From Clostridia bacterium (GTDB lineage Bacteria > Bacillota > Clostridia > RUG12999): a stretch of DNA of 49,655 nucleotides. The notes under the pieces were generated by a model. The model saw only the letters and a program-made list of their open reading frames with translations, did not search any database and was not told the origin of the DNA. Below, piece after piece: positions 41,002-49,614 of this stretch. Position numbers and translations under genes: made by a program. Every line of letters begins with the position of its first letter. Position 1 is the first letter of the stretch. Location of the stretch: assembly GCA_022801925.1 (NCBI GenBank), contig JAAWTG010000017.1:1-49655 (forward strand), read 5' to 3'.

Positions 41002-42624
41002 TTAGCGTTTCAAATACAAATCATATTCTTTCTGCATAATTTCCTTCAGCTGGTCATAACCGCGGCTGGAAAGCGTTTGCAGATAGGTATCCCAATTGGA
41101 AAGCGGTTCTTCGCCTGTGATAAATTTCAGCATCATCTCTTCCGCATAAGAAGCAATATCCGTACTCAGTCTGCCGTAACTGGTATCCGAAGGCGCCAAT
41201 GTCGGCATATCGAATTTCGGCGCCTGATTCATGCCCCAAATTTCCAACGCTTCTTCCTGCTGCGTATAGTTATATTTCGTTTCCTGAATAAATTCCACGC
41301 CGGACGGCGCTTTATAAGTATGCTGTTTGTAGAGAGGATAGTTTTCAGTGTTGCGGATATAATAGCTGATTGCTTCCGTCTGGCTGAGTCCGTCAGGATT
41401 TTTCGCAATCAAATCTGTATATTTCATTTTACCGTCTTCCACTGTATAAGTTTTTCCCTCTTCGCCAAATTGCAGGAATGTGCTGCCTTCTTCCGAAAAA
41501 CCAAAATCCAACACTTTCATTGCCAATGCCTTATGTGCGCTTTTTCCGCTGATTGCATAGCCGGCCATATATACCATAGCGTCTTTCGTACCAAATTTCG
41601 GAATATCCCCTTTGTTTGCAACCGGGAAACGAACCGCCGTCAAGTCATAGGCCGGGTCAAGTTCCTGTCCCGCCTGCAGCCATTTACCTAAGTTTGCACC
41701 GTTCCATCCAAAGCTTGCGCCGGATTTTCCGTTCAGCATTTTTGCATCGATTCCTTTGGCATCAATCGTTGCCAAATTGCGGTCTATCAAGCCTTCTTCA
41801 TACCACCGATGCATGGTTTCCAAGAAAGCTTTATATTCCGGCTCCGCATAACCATATTTCGCATGTCCTTCTCCATCTGTGTACCAGCCGAGTTTCATGT
41901 CAAATGCACTGGTCAATCCGCGGCTTAAATAAGCTGTATTCAGCGTAAGCGGTGCTTCCGCTCCTTTTTTGTCGCGGAACGCACGCAGCACTTCTTCCCA
42001 TTCTGCAATGGTTTCCGGTTTTTCCAGTCCTAATTCTTTCAGCCAATCCTGACGGAAGATGTAACCTGCCGAAACCGTTCCCGCCGTTTGGTCGTTTGCA
42101 TAAGAAGGTACATAATAATAATTTCCGTTATTGGTACGCAAATCACGTGCCGCCTGTTCATTTTTTTCCAAATATGCCTTAAAATTAGGTGCATAATCAT
42201 CCATATAATCATTCAAAGAACTGATATATCCATCACTGATTGCACGTTCTGCTCCGCCCGGCATATCTGTTGTCCAATACCAGCCCACCAAATCCGGCAA
42301 GTCTCCCGCTGCCAAAAGCAAGTTAAACTGTTGTTTTTCCTGTCCTGCCGTTGGGAATGTCCAGTCGAATTTTACACCTAATTTTTCTTCATAATTTGTA
42401 AGAGACGGATATGTAAGCGGATCGCTGTGCGGTCCGATTGCTCCGCCGCCGCGGTAAGACCAAATTTTTAAGGTGACGTCTGTTTCAATCGGATAACTGC
42501 TCGTCTTCAATTTTTCCAATTCTTCTTTGCTTTCCGCTTGATTCGTTCCGCCTCCGCCGCAGCCTGCCAGCAAAGTCAGTGCCAGCATACCTGCCAGCGC
42601 AGATAAAAATAAATTTCGTTTCAT
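41002..42624 (-). CDS. Extracellular solute-binding lipoprotein (LplA type) of an oligosaccharide ABC importer
   Basis: 540-residue lipoprotein: signal peptide with lipobox LLAGC (Cys22), then a large bilobed type-1 family solute-binding fold (LKIWSYRGGGAIGPHSDPLT, FDWTFPTAGQEKQQFNLLLA, GDLPDLVGWYWT). Length over 500 residues is typical of receptors for complex oligosaccharides. A related arrangement in Streptobacillus imports unsaturated glycosaminoglycan disaccharides, which would fit the lyases here; the ligand is inferred. First gene of the minus-strand importer cluster, behind a TTGAAA/17/TATGAT promoter and facing an AraC-type membrane regulator. TAAGGAGGAAC precedes ATG. Confidence 0.93.
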   Translation of the reverse strand: MKRNLFLSALAGMLALTLLAGCGGGGTNQAESKEELEKLKTSSYPIETDVTLKIWSYRGGGAIGPHSDPLTYPSLTNYEEKLGVKFDWTFPTAGQEKQQFNLLLAAGDLPDLVGWYWTTDMPGGAERAISDGYISSLNDYMDDYAPNFKAYLEKNEQAARDLRTNNGNYYYVPSYANDQTAGTVSAGYIFRQDWLKELGLEKPETIAEWEEVLRAFRDKKGAEAPLTLNTAYLSRGLTSAFDMKLGWYTDGEGHAKYGYAEPEYKAFLETMHRWYEEGLIDRNLATIDAKGIDAKMLNGKSGASFGWNGANLGKWLQAGQELDPAYDLTAVRFPVANKGDIPKFGTKDAMVYMAGYAISGKSAHKALAMKVLDFGFSEEGSTFLQFGEEGKTYTVEDGKMKYTDLIAKNPDGLSQTEAISYYIRNTENYPLYKQHTYKAPSGVEFIQETKYNYTQQEEALEIWGMNQAPKFDMPTLAPSDTSYGRLSTDIASYAEEMMLKFITGEEPLSNWDTYLQTLSSRGYDQLKEIMQKEYDLYLKR

Positions 42625-42721
42625 GTGTTGTTCCTCCTTATTCTTTTTTCATTCATTTTACTTTTTTATTAGCTGCTGCCAATGCCGCAATAGGCACTGA
42701 AAGCCTTTTGGTTGTAGCATC

Positions 42722-42750
42722 ATCATAACGCAAAACATACAAATTTTCAA
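42722..42750 (-). promoter_or_regulatory. Promoter of the ABC importer cluster
   Basis: Minus strand TTGAAA (42750-42745), 17-bp spacer, TATGAT (42727-42722); leader about 90 nt. Confidence 0.7.
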
Positions 42751-42852
42751 CAAACAAAAGAAAAAACGCCGTACAGAATCGCACTTTTTGACGTTTTTTT
42801 AGTTTTTGTTGGTTTATTTCGTTTTTGTATCTTTTTTGCGCCATTTTAGATA

Positions 42853-42881
42853 TTGCCATTTTATATGTTGTATGATATACT
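42853..42881 (+). promoter_or_regulatory. Promoter of the AraC-type regulator
   Basis: TTGCCA (42853-42858), 17-bp spacer, TATACT (42876-42881). The 326-bp gap (42625-42950) to the importer otherwise holds only A/T-rich DNA and the divergent importer promoter. Confidence 0.65.
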
Positions 42882-42950
42882 GTGGATAGTTACTTTATTT
42901 TCCTCTGTCATGCGCACATGTATATTGCAAAAAACGAGGTGAATCGGTTC

Positions 42951-45146
42951 ATGAAACTGTATGCCAAAAATAGTTTTTCCAAAAAACTGACATCAAGCTA
43001 TATTGTTGTGTTTCTCATTCCGCTGTTGCTGAGCGTCGTGGTTTACACCACCGCGGTTTCCTATCTCCATCAATATTCGGAAAACATGCTGGAGAACGAA
43101 CTGCGCAGCAACAAGTCTTTTGTGGAAAATTTATTGAACGATTTGCTCAATGTTTATATCACTACAGAAAGCCATGCCAGTATTCGTGCCGCCATGGCGG
43201 GCGAGTCGCTTTCTTCGTCACAATATAATACGTTAAAAGACCATTTAAGTCTTGCCACTTCGCGCAACGATGGATTATTCAGCAGCGCTTATGTCTATTT
43301 TGAAAATGCAGATTTTGTCATGGGTACATGGGGCGGCGACACCGCTATCAACACTTATGAAGCATATGCGTCGCTCTATCTACAGTCTGCCGGCGAATGG
43401 CAATCTCTGCTGCGCGCCTTTCACACAGGCGACCTTGTTGCTACCGCGGACGGCATTCTGTATCTGAAAAGTCTGCAAAGCAATGCAGATCAACGCGCCG
43501 TCACGCTATGTATTACCATTCCCGCTGCACGCCTTGCAACGCTCAATGATTCTGTCCGGCTCTTTGGAGAAACCAATTTGTTGTTATATGATGAAGGTGG
43601 CAATCTGCTTTTCACCTCCAACGGCGAACTACCCAAAACGTTTGATCTGAACACATTACTGGATACGCTGCCGGAACAAACGCCGCAAAAAATCACACGC
43701 GGCGGCGTGCGTTATATTGCCGCGCATTCTTCTTTCTATCATTTTGGTTATCTTCTTTTAATAAAGGAAGATAGTATTGTTTCCCGCATGAAATTGTTGC
43801 TGCTGATGATTTTCATGGTGACGCTGGCGGCATTTTTCATTGGCGGATTTGTGATTCGCCGCTTTGTGCTCAACCAAATCCGACCGGTTCAGGAGATTTT
43901 GGATTTGCTTGGCACTGCCGATAGTGAGGGAAACGAGTTTGAATTGATTCAGCAAAACATTTCGCGCAATCTCCACTATATCATGCAAAGCCGTTCCTTT
44001 TTGGCAGACAGTTTTATCACCCATATTATCCGCGGCGATGTACGCGCAGCGCATCCGCTGGAGTTTTCCTATGCGAAGTTTCAATTGGTTTTGCTGCGCG
44101 TCGGTAACATGGGTATCTATGCGCCGGAGGAAAGCAATGACGCAAAATCCTTGCGGGATTTAATGCATACGGCAGTGACAAACATTTTTGATGAATTGCT
44201 GGGCAGCGCCGGCAACATCTATCACTCTGTGCAAAGTGAAACGATTGTGTTTTTGCTCAATACGGATACCGAGGTACGGATAGATGACGTTGATCATGCT
44301 TACCGCCAGCTTCAGGACTATCTGGGTATTGATGCCTATATCACGCTAAGCGATGTTTGTCAAAACTTAGATGAAATGCAAACGCTGTGGCAGGAGGCAA
44401 GCCGACAACTGGACAGCGCGGAAATGCGCGGAACGCCCGGTGTTGTGCAGCAGCAAAACACCGCTCCTGCTCCGACAGGCGGCGGGTATCAAAAATATAT
44501 CAATCTGTTTTCCGCCGCTGTGGCAGACGGCAAACCTGCACAGGCACAAGACGTGGTACGCAGCATGATTCAGTTTTGTGCGGAAAACCGCAAAAACATG
44601 AACGACGTCAAGTTTAACCTGCTCACCATGATGAACGACGCGGCGCAGGAGTTGGAACGGCGCGCACAGGCAGATATCAAAAGTAAATTCTATGAATCCA
44701 ACATTGCTTACAAAGTGATTGAGGCAAAATCCACTTCACTGCTGCTGGGCATCACCGATGAATTTTTAACATTGGTCACCACACTGCCCGATGCAGCCGG
44801 CAGCCATGCGCCGCTGGAAGAGCGGATTGCAAACTATATCCGCACGCACTATGACGACAGCAATTTGAATCTGAAGATTTTAGCAGATAAATTTTATAAA
44901 ACACCGGCGTATCTGTCGCGCAAGTTTAAAGAACATTTCGGCGTAGGGATTTTAGACTATCTTGCCAGCACGCGGCTGGACGCCGCCAAACAGAAACTGC
45001 TGGAAACAGACTGGTCTATTGAACAAATCAGCGAACACTGCGGCTATACCAACACCGTCACGTTTTCCAGACAGTTTAAGTCCTACACTGCCATGACGCC
45101 CGGACGGTTCCGGCAAGCGCATAAACTGTTCCCGCCGGAGAGTTAA
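42951..45146 (+). CDS. Membrane-anchored AraC-family transcriptional regulator
   Basis: 731-residue one-component regulator. Membrane span about 15-37, an extracytoplasmic sensor of about 245 residues (Cache-like by layout), a second span about 282-305 (LLLLMIFMVTLAAFFIGGFV), a cytoplasmic linker of 300 residues, and an AraC DNA-binding domain in the last about 108 residues with both HTHs (LKILADKFYKTPAYLSRKFK and SIEQISEHCGYTNTVTFSRQ). Regulators of this shape usually sit beside LplABC-type importers and switch them on when oligosaccharide is sensed. It diverges from the importer cluster. ATG 42951 follows CGAGGTGAA; an upstream in-frame start lacks a site. Confidence 0.92.
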   Translation: MKLYAKNSFSKKLTSSYIVVFLIPLLLSVVVYTTAVSYLHQYSENMLENELRSNKSFVENLLNDLLNVYITTESHASIRAAMAGESLSSSQYNTLKDHLSLATSRNDGLFSSAYVYFENADFVMGTWGGDTAINTYEAYASLYLQSAGEWQSLLRAFHTGDLVATADGILYLKSLQSNADQRAVTLCITIPAARLATLNDSVRLFGETNLLLYDEGGNLLFTSNGELPKTFDLNTLLDTLPEQTPQKITRGGVRYIAAHSSFYHFGYLLLIKEDSIVSRMKLLLLMIFMVTLAAFFIGGFVIRRFVLNQIRPVQEILDLLGTADSEGNEFELIQQNISRNLHYIMQSRSFLADSFITHIIRGDVRAAHPLEFSYAKFQLVLLRVGNMGIYAPEESNDAKSLRDLMHTAVTNIFDELLGSAGNIYHSVQSETIVFLLNTDTEVRIDDVDHAYRQLQDYLGIDAYITLSDVCQNLDEMQTLWQEASRQLDSAEMRGTPGVVQQQNTAPAPTGGGYQKYINLFSAAVADGKPAQAQDVVRSMIQFCAENRKNMNDVKFNLLTMMNDAAQELERRAQADIKSKFYESNIAYKVIEAKSTSLLLGITDEFLTLVTTLPDAAGSHAPLEERIANYIRTHYDDSNLNLKILADKFYKTPAYLSRKFKEHFGVGILDYLASTRLDAAKQKLLETDWSIEQISEHCGYTNTVTFSRQFKSYTAMTPGRFRQAHKLFPPES

Positions 45147-45701
45147 GGGAGTCTCCGGTGGGGAAAAATGCATCAACGAAAAAAATGTCCCCCCAAGGGT
45201 ACGCTACAGCTATATTCCCCTTGAAAATGTCCCCTGAATTTTGATGTAGTCAAAATCCTCCTCCTTTACTTTTTCTAAGACGCATGGGGAATGGGAAACG
45301 CAGCGGCAGCGAGGCTTCCGATTCCCCAGCGGGCAGATTCCGCTAGGAATCTACCCTCCTATTTCTTCTCCGCTCTTCGCCCCCCGTTTTCTTTCCTTTA
45401 CTTTTTCTGAGACGCACACAAGTCCCCTTTTATAAAATCTTCTCTTCCTATTTTTCCTCTGGTAGTTTTTCCCGTCCCTCTCTTTCTTTTCCGTTCTTCC
45501 CTTCCATGAAAAAGGAATTAATAGAAGACTACTCTGGACATTTTTTCCTGCATGTGCTATACTGATAAAAGAAACAAAGAGGTTAGGCATAAGAGAATCA
45601 AATCGCATACAATTTCTGAGACAGATTTTCCCTGTACGGCGCAAAAATATTCGACTTTTGTTTGCCTGCCCTTATCGGTTTGGAAAAGAGGTTCTAAAAG
45701 C
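45147..45701. other. 555-bp gene-free region with repeats and hairpins
   Basis: No credible gene. It contains a 23-bp direct repeat, TCCTTTACTTTTTCT-RAGACGCA, at 45262-45284 and 45394-45416 (one mismatch); an inverted repeat ATTTTGA-TGTAG-TCAAAAT (about 45236-45254); AGATTCC-GCT-AGGAATCT (about 45336-45353); GGGGAAT/ATTCCCC arms (about 45286 and 45322); and two AAAATGTCCCC copies (about 45183 and 45223). The right third is a pyrimidine-rich tract leading to the MATE promoter. Confidence 0.6.
45535..45563 (+). promoter_or_regulatory. Promoter of the MATE transporter gene
   Basis: TGGACA (45535-45540), 17-bp spacer, TATACT (45558-45563); a 138-nt leader follows. Confidence 0.7.
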
Positions 45702-47087
45702 ATGAAACGCACAGCTACGAGGGATCTTCCCGCCAATCCATTGTTTTCCGGCATAGATTTACGGCGGCTTATTTTTCCGCTGGTGATTGAACAAATTCTT
45801 GCGATTACCGTCGGCATGGCGGATACCATGATGATTTCTTCCGTGGGAGAAGCCGCGGTCTCCGGCGTATCGCTGGTGGATATGATAAACGTCGTCATTA
45901 TCAATATCTTTGCCGCCATGGCAACGGGCGGCGCCGTTGTCACCTCACAGCTTATCGGCGCACGGCGGCAGGACGAGGCACGCGCTTCGGCGGGACAGCT
46001 TTTGCTGCTATGCGCGGCGTTGGCGCTGGCTGTCATGGGGCTTACTTTGCTGTTCAAACGTCCGCTTTTGCGGCTGTTTTTCGGCAGCATTGAACAGGAC
46101 GTTATGGACAATGCTTTGACCTATTTGTTCTATTCCGCACTTTCGTTTCCGTTTTTGGCGGTCTATAATGCCTGTGCGGCGTTGTTCCGCTCCAAAGGCA
46201 ATTCCAAAATCTCCATGCAGGTGTCGGCGTTGATGAATCTCCTAAATCTTGCGGGCAATGCGCTGCTGATTTTCGTGTTTCATTTGGGCGTGGCGGGCGC
46301 AGCGATTTCCACGCTGGTTTCGCGCATTGTCGCGGCAGGTTTGATGCTGGTGCTGGTGACACGTCCCACCGACACGCTCTATGTGGAACGCAAATTCCCG
46401 CGTCCCGATTTCAGGCTTATGCGCCGCATTTTACGCATTGGCGTCCCCAGCGGACTGGAAAACAGTTTTTTCCAGCTTGGACGCGTGCTGGTGGTGAGCA
46501 TGATTGCGCTGTTTGGCACTGTCCAAATCGCCGCAAACGCAGTTGCCAACAACATTGACGCACTGGGCTGCATTCCGGGGCAGGCTATGAATCTTGCTAT
46601 TATCACGGTGGTGGGGCGCTGTGTGGGCGCGGGCGACTGGCGGCAAGCAGTTTACTACATCAAAAAACTGCTGAGAATCACCTACCTTTGCACCATTCTT
46701 CTCAACACCACCTTGCTGCTTTCGCTGCCGCTGCTGCTGAACATCTACCAGCTTTCCGGTGAGACGCTGCACCTGGCATATATCCTCATTTTCATTCACA
46801 ACGGCTGCGCCATGCTGCTGTGGCCGCTGTCTTTCACGCTGCCAAACGCCCTGCGCGCGGCAAACGATGTGCGCTTCACCATGGTCGTCTCCATTTTTTC
46901 CATGGCGGCGTTCCGCATTGCGTTCAGCTATGTATTGTGCGTCTTTTGCGGCTGGGGTGCGGTGGGCGTATGGATTGCCATGGTGATGGATTGGCTGTTC
47001 CGCGTGACGCTGTTCACGTGGCGCATGAAATCAGGCAAATGGAAACAGTTCCCGTTGAAAGATGAACCAACCGGCGCGGCGGCATAA
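45702..47087 (+). CDS. MATE-family efflux transporter
   Basis: 461-residue membrane protein with about 12 spans in two pseudo-repeats: FPLVIEQILAITVGMADTMM, ISSVGEAAVSGVSLVDMINV, SQLIGARRQDEARASAGQL in the first half, and IGVPSGLENSFFQLGRVLVV, GCIPGQAMNLAIITVVGRCV in the second. This is the DinF/NorM-like cation or drug:Na+/H+ antiporter fold; the substrate is unknown. ATG 45702 follows AAGAGGTT; the longer frame to 45552 is non-coding in character. Convergent with thrS through three hairpins. Confidence 0.92.
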   Translation: MKRTATRDLPANPLFSGIDLRRLIFPLVIEQILAITVGMADTMMISSVGEAAVSGVSLVDMINVVIINIFAAMATGGAVVTSQLIGARRQDEARASAGQLLLLCAALALAVMGLTLLFKRPLLRLFFGSIEQDVMDNALTYLFYSALSFPFLAVYNACAALFRSKGNSKISMQVSALMNLLNLAGNALLIFVFHLGVAGAAISTLVSRIVAAGLMLVLVTRPTDTLYVERKFPRPDFRLMRRILRIGVPSGLENSFFQLGRVLVVSMIALFGTVQIAANAVANNIDALGCIPGQAMNLAIITVVGRCVGAGDWRQAVYYIKKLLRITYLCTILLNTTLLLSLPLLLNIYQLSGETLHLAYILIFIHNGCAMLLWPLSFTLPNALRAANDVRFTMVVSIFSMAAFRIAFSYVLCVFCGWGAVGVWIAMVMDWLFRVTLFTWRMKSGKWKQFPLKDEPTGAAA

Positions 47088-47094
47088 TCAGGAT

Positions 47095-47226
47095 ATCAAA
47101 AAATGCGCCGTAGGGCGCGCAAAAAAATATATAAGCATAGAAAAACCCGACCCCATGTGACGCATGAGGTCGGGTTTCATACAAAACCGCGTCCCCTCCG
47201 TCAGCAGCGGAGAGGACGCGGTTTTT
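47095..47226. terminator. Cluster of three terminator hairpins between MATE and thrS
   Basis: Stem 1 GCGCC/GGCGC (47105-47109 with 47114-47118) with T run on the minus strand; stem 2 AAACCCGACCCCATG/CATGAGGTCGGGTTT (47143-47157 with 47163-47177); stem 3, 18 bp with one mismatch (47183-47200 with 47208-47225), T run on plus and A run on the other side. They insulate two converging transcripts. Confidence 0.85.
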
Positions 47227-47236
47227 GCCCATATAT

Positions 47237-49000
47237 TTATCTTTTTTGATATATTTCCGCTGTGATGTGCTGCACAAATTCAGCCACTTTCATACCCTGC
47301 GTCTTTTGGCTGTCGCGCTGACGGACGGAAACGGTGTTTTCCTCCTGTTCGCGGTCGCCTACGACCAGCATATACGGAATTTTAGCAAGCTGCGCTTCGC
47401 GGACTTTGAAGCCTGTTTTTTCCTGCCGTTCGTCCACCTCGCAGCGCACGCCCCATTCTTTGAGTTGCTCGCACAGGCTTTCCGCATATTCGTTGTTACG
47501 GTCTGTGATAGGCAGAATTTTTACCTGTACCGGCGCAAGCCATGTCGGGAATTTGCCTGCATAGTGTTCTGTTAAAATACCAATGAACCGTTCAATGGAG
47601 CCGAATACCACGCGGTGAATCATGATGGGACGGTGTTTTTGTCCGTCCGCGCCGGTATATTCCGCTTCAAACCGCTGCGGCAGTTGGAAATCCAACTGAA
47701 TCGTGCCGCACTGCCACGTCCGTCCGATGGAATCTTCCAGATGGAAGTCAATCTTGGGACCGTAGAATGCGCCGTCTCCCTCGTTGACCACATAGTCTAA
47801 CTCCAGTTCCTCCAACGCCTGCCGCAGTGCGTCCGTTGCGTTATTCCAATCCTCGTCGCTGCCCATACTGTCCTCCGGACGCGTGGACAGTTCCACATGA
47901 TATTTGAATCCAAACAAGTTATACACTTCGTCAATCATACGCACAACGCCTTTGATTTCCGATTTGATTTGTTCGGGCGTCATGAAGATGTGCGCGTCGT
48001 CCTGCGTGAAGCAGCGCACACGCATTAAGCCATGCAGCGCGCCGGATTTTTCGTGCCGGTGCACAATCCCCAGTTCGCCAACGCGCATGGGCAGGTCGCG
48101 GTAGGAACGCGGTTCGCTTTTGTAGACCAGCATACCGCCCGGGCAGTTCATGGGTTTGACAGCAAACGTCGTTTCGTCAATTTCCGTGGTATACATATTT
48201 TCTTTGTAGTGATCCCAGTGTCCCGAGGTCTCCCACAGTTCACGGTTGAGCATGATAGGCGTGGAAATCTCCACATATCCCTCCCGCGTGTGAATCTCGC
48301 GCCAATATTCGGTGAGAATGTTTTTCAGCACCATACCCTTAGGCAAAAAGAACGGAAATCCCGGACCTTCTTCCATGATACGGAACAATCCCAGTTCGCG
48401 TCCCAGCTTGCGGTGGTCGCGTTTTTTTGCTTCCTCCAGCCGTTCCAAATGTTCGTTTAAATCTGTTTTATTCGCAAACGCCGTGCCATAGATACGCGTC
48501 AGCATTTTGTTTTTCTCGCTGCCGCGCCAATATGCGCCCGCCACGCTGGTCAATTTGAACGCTTTGACCGCCGAAGTATAGGTCACATGCGGCCCTGCAC
48601 ACAAATCCACAAATTCGCCTTGTTTGAAGAAACTCAATTCTTCCCCTTCCGGCAAGTCTGCAATCAGTTCCAGTTTATAGGGTTCCTGCCGTTCCTCCAT
48701 CAATTTCACCGCTTCCGCGCGCGGCAAGGTGAAACGTTCCAGTTTTAAATTTTCTTTGGCAATGCGCGCCATTTCTGCTTCCAGCCCTTCCAATTCTTCT
48801 TCTGTGAAAGGCGTTTCGCGGTCAAAGTCATAGTAGAATCCGTCCGCAATGGAAGGCCCGATTGCCAGTTTTGTTTCGGGATACAGGCGTTTGACCGCCT
48901 GCGCCAAAATGTGCGACGCGGTATGCCGCAGGGCGTCTCTGCCCAGTTCGTCCTCAAACGTACATTCCTGCACGCTTCCGTCTTTGACAATTACTTTCAT
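47237..49000 (-). CDS. thrS: Threonyl-tRNA synthetase lacking the TGS domain
   Basis: 587-residue class II synthetase that charges tRNA-Thr. The editing domain begins almost at once (HTASHILAQAV at 26-36; FVDLCAGPHV with the zinc-type Cys-His). The catalytic core shows PMNCPGGML (Zn cysteine), GIVHRHEKSGALHGLMRVR (motif 2) and HRVVFGSIERF (motif 3 region). The C-terminal anticodon domain is complete (VQVKILPITDRNNEYAESLC). Usual bacterial ThrRS are about 640 residues with an N-terminal TGS domain; here only about 24 residues precede the editing domain. ATG 49000 lies 12 nt after AAGGAGG; reading further upstream would run through the T-box terminator. Expression is controlled by the T-box leader. 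Confidence 0.97.
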   Translation of the reverse strand: MKVIVKDGSVQECTFEDELGRDALRHTASHILAQAVKRLYPETKLAIGPSIADGFYYDFDRETPFTEEELEGLEAEMARIAKENLKLERFTLPRAEAVKLMEERQEPYKLELIADLPEGEELSFFKQGEFVDLCAGPHVTYTSAVKAFKLTSVAGAYWRGSEKNKMLTRIYGTAFANKTDLNEHLERLEEAKKRDHRKLGRELGLFRIMEEGPGFPFFLPKGMVLKNILTEYWREIHTREGYVEISTPIMLNRELWETSGHWDHYKENMYTTEIDETTFAVKPMNCPGGMLVYKSEPRSYRDLPMRVGELGIVHRHEKSGALHGLMRVRCFTQDDAHIFMTPEQIKSEIKGVVRMIDEVYNLFGFKYHVELSTRPEDSMGSDEDWNNATDALRQALEELELDYVVNEGDGAFYGPKIDFHLEDSIGRTWQCGTIQLDFQLPQRFEAEYTGADGQKHRPIMIHRVVFGSIERFIGILTEHYAGKFPTWLAPVQVKILPITDRNNEYAESLCEQLKEWGVRCEVDERQEKTGFKVREAQLAKIPYMLVVGDREQEENTVSVRQRDSQKTQGMKVAEFVQHITAEIYQKR

Positions 49001-49129
49001 GATTAAAATAGCCTCCTTCTGTGTTTTATCTAAATCGTATTTTTTGGATAGGGGCGCCGCCTGTCTCTTGCGAACGGCAGGGGTCAGACTTCTCGCCGAC
49101 CCGCAGGTGTGTTCGACAAAAACAGACAA

Positions 49130-49389
49130 TATCAAACAAAAAACACCCCTAAACAAGCGAAGCTTCGCCTGTTCAAGGGTGCAAACAATTCTTTTTTGCA
49201 CGGTTCCACCTTGATTTTTCACTTTCGGGTTTTCTGAAGAACCCTATTCCTGTAACGCCGGAGGGCGGCAGTGCTCATCACACGCGGCTCGGGAGTGGTT
49301 TTCACCGAAATCCGCAGGACTGGGGTTCCAGCCTATTCCCCACTCTCTCTGTCTGCTTCTTCTCCGGCTACTCGTTCCGTCAATGCCTT
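49130..49389 (-). promoter_or_regulatory. Threonine T-box riboswitch of thrS
   Basis: Minus-strand leader of about 260 nt. The T-box core AAGGTGGAACCGTGC lies at 49212-49198. The following terminator hairpin (49182-49143: GCACCCTTGAACAGGCGAAG pairing with CTTCGCTTGTTTAGGGGTG) ends in six T. Upstream, the AG-bulge AGAGAG and GCTGGAA elements of stem I are visible, and the specifier loop GGTGAAAACCACTCC presents ACC, a Thr codon, at 49299-49297. Uncharged tRNA-Thr would pair with the specifier and the TGGA side bulge and prevent termination. Confidence 0.92.
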
Positions 49390-49396
49390 TCTTCTA

Positions 49397-49425
49397 TTTA
49401 TATCACAGTTTTCTATATTTGTCAA
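49397..49425 (-). promoter_or_regulatory. Promoter of the T-box-thrS transcript
   Basis: Minus strand TTGACA (49425-49420), 17-bp spacer, TATAAA (49402-49397). Confidence 0.85.
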
Positions 49426-49435
49426 GGCAAACATT

Positions 49436-49614
49436 TCACGAGGGGGATTTTTTCCAGCTCCCTTTGGTCGCTGTCATACTATCCCCCTCGTGAGCACCCC
49501 CTACCGCCGTTCTGCGCTCGTGCGTCGCGCCGCTTAGGCGCAGCACTCCGAACGGCGAGAGGTATGGAATGTCCGGCACACGCGTGCCCCAGAGGGTATG
49601 TCCGGACATTCCAT
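49436..49614. repeat. Three consecutive long inverted repeats at the window edge
   Basis: Arm pairs: TCACGAGGGGGAT (49436-49448) with ATCCCCCTCGTGA (49481-49493), 13 bp perfect; CGCCGTTC (49505-49512) with GAACGGCG (49550-49557), enclosing CTGCGC/GCGCAG; and ATGGAATGTCCGG (49564-49576) with CCGGACATTCCAT (49602-49614), 13 bp perfect. No ORF or T run. The remaining bases to 49655 hold nothing recognisable. Confidence 0.8.

Noticed and set aside
45351-45644. 97-codon minus-strand ORF in the gene-free region
   Set aside because: Low-complexity K/R-rich translation caused by the pyrimidine-rich tract and the 23-bp repeat; no ribosome binding site.
49001-49222. Longer N-terminus for threonyl-tRNA synthetase
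   Set aside because: The extension would translate the T-box terminator hairpin and the ATG at 49000 has a proper AAGGAGG site.
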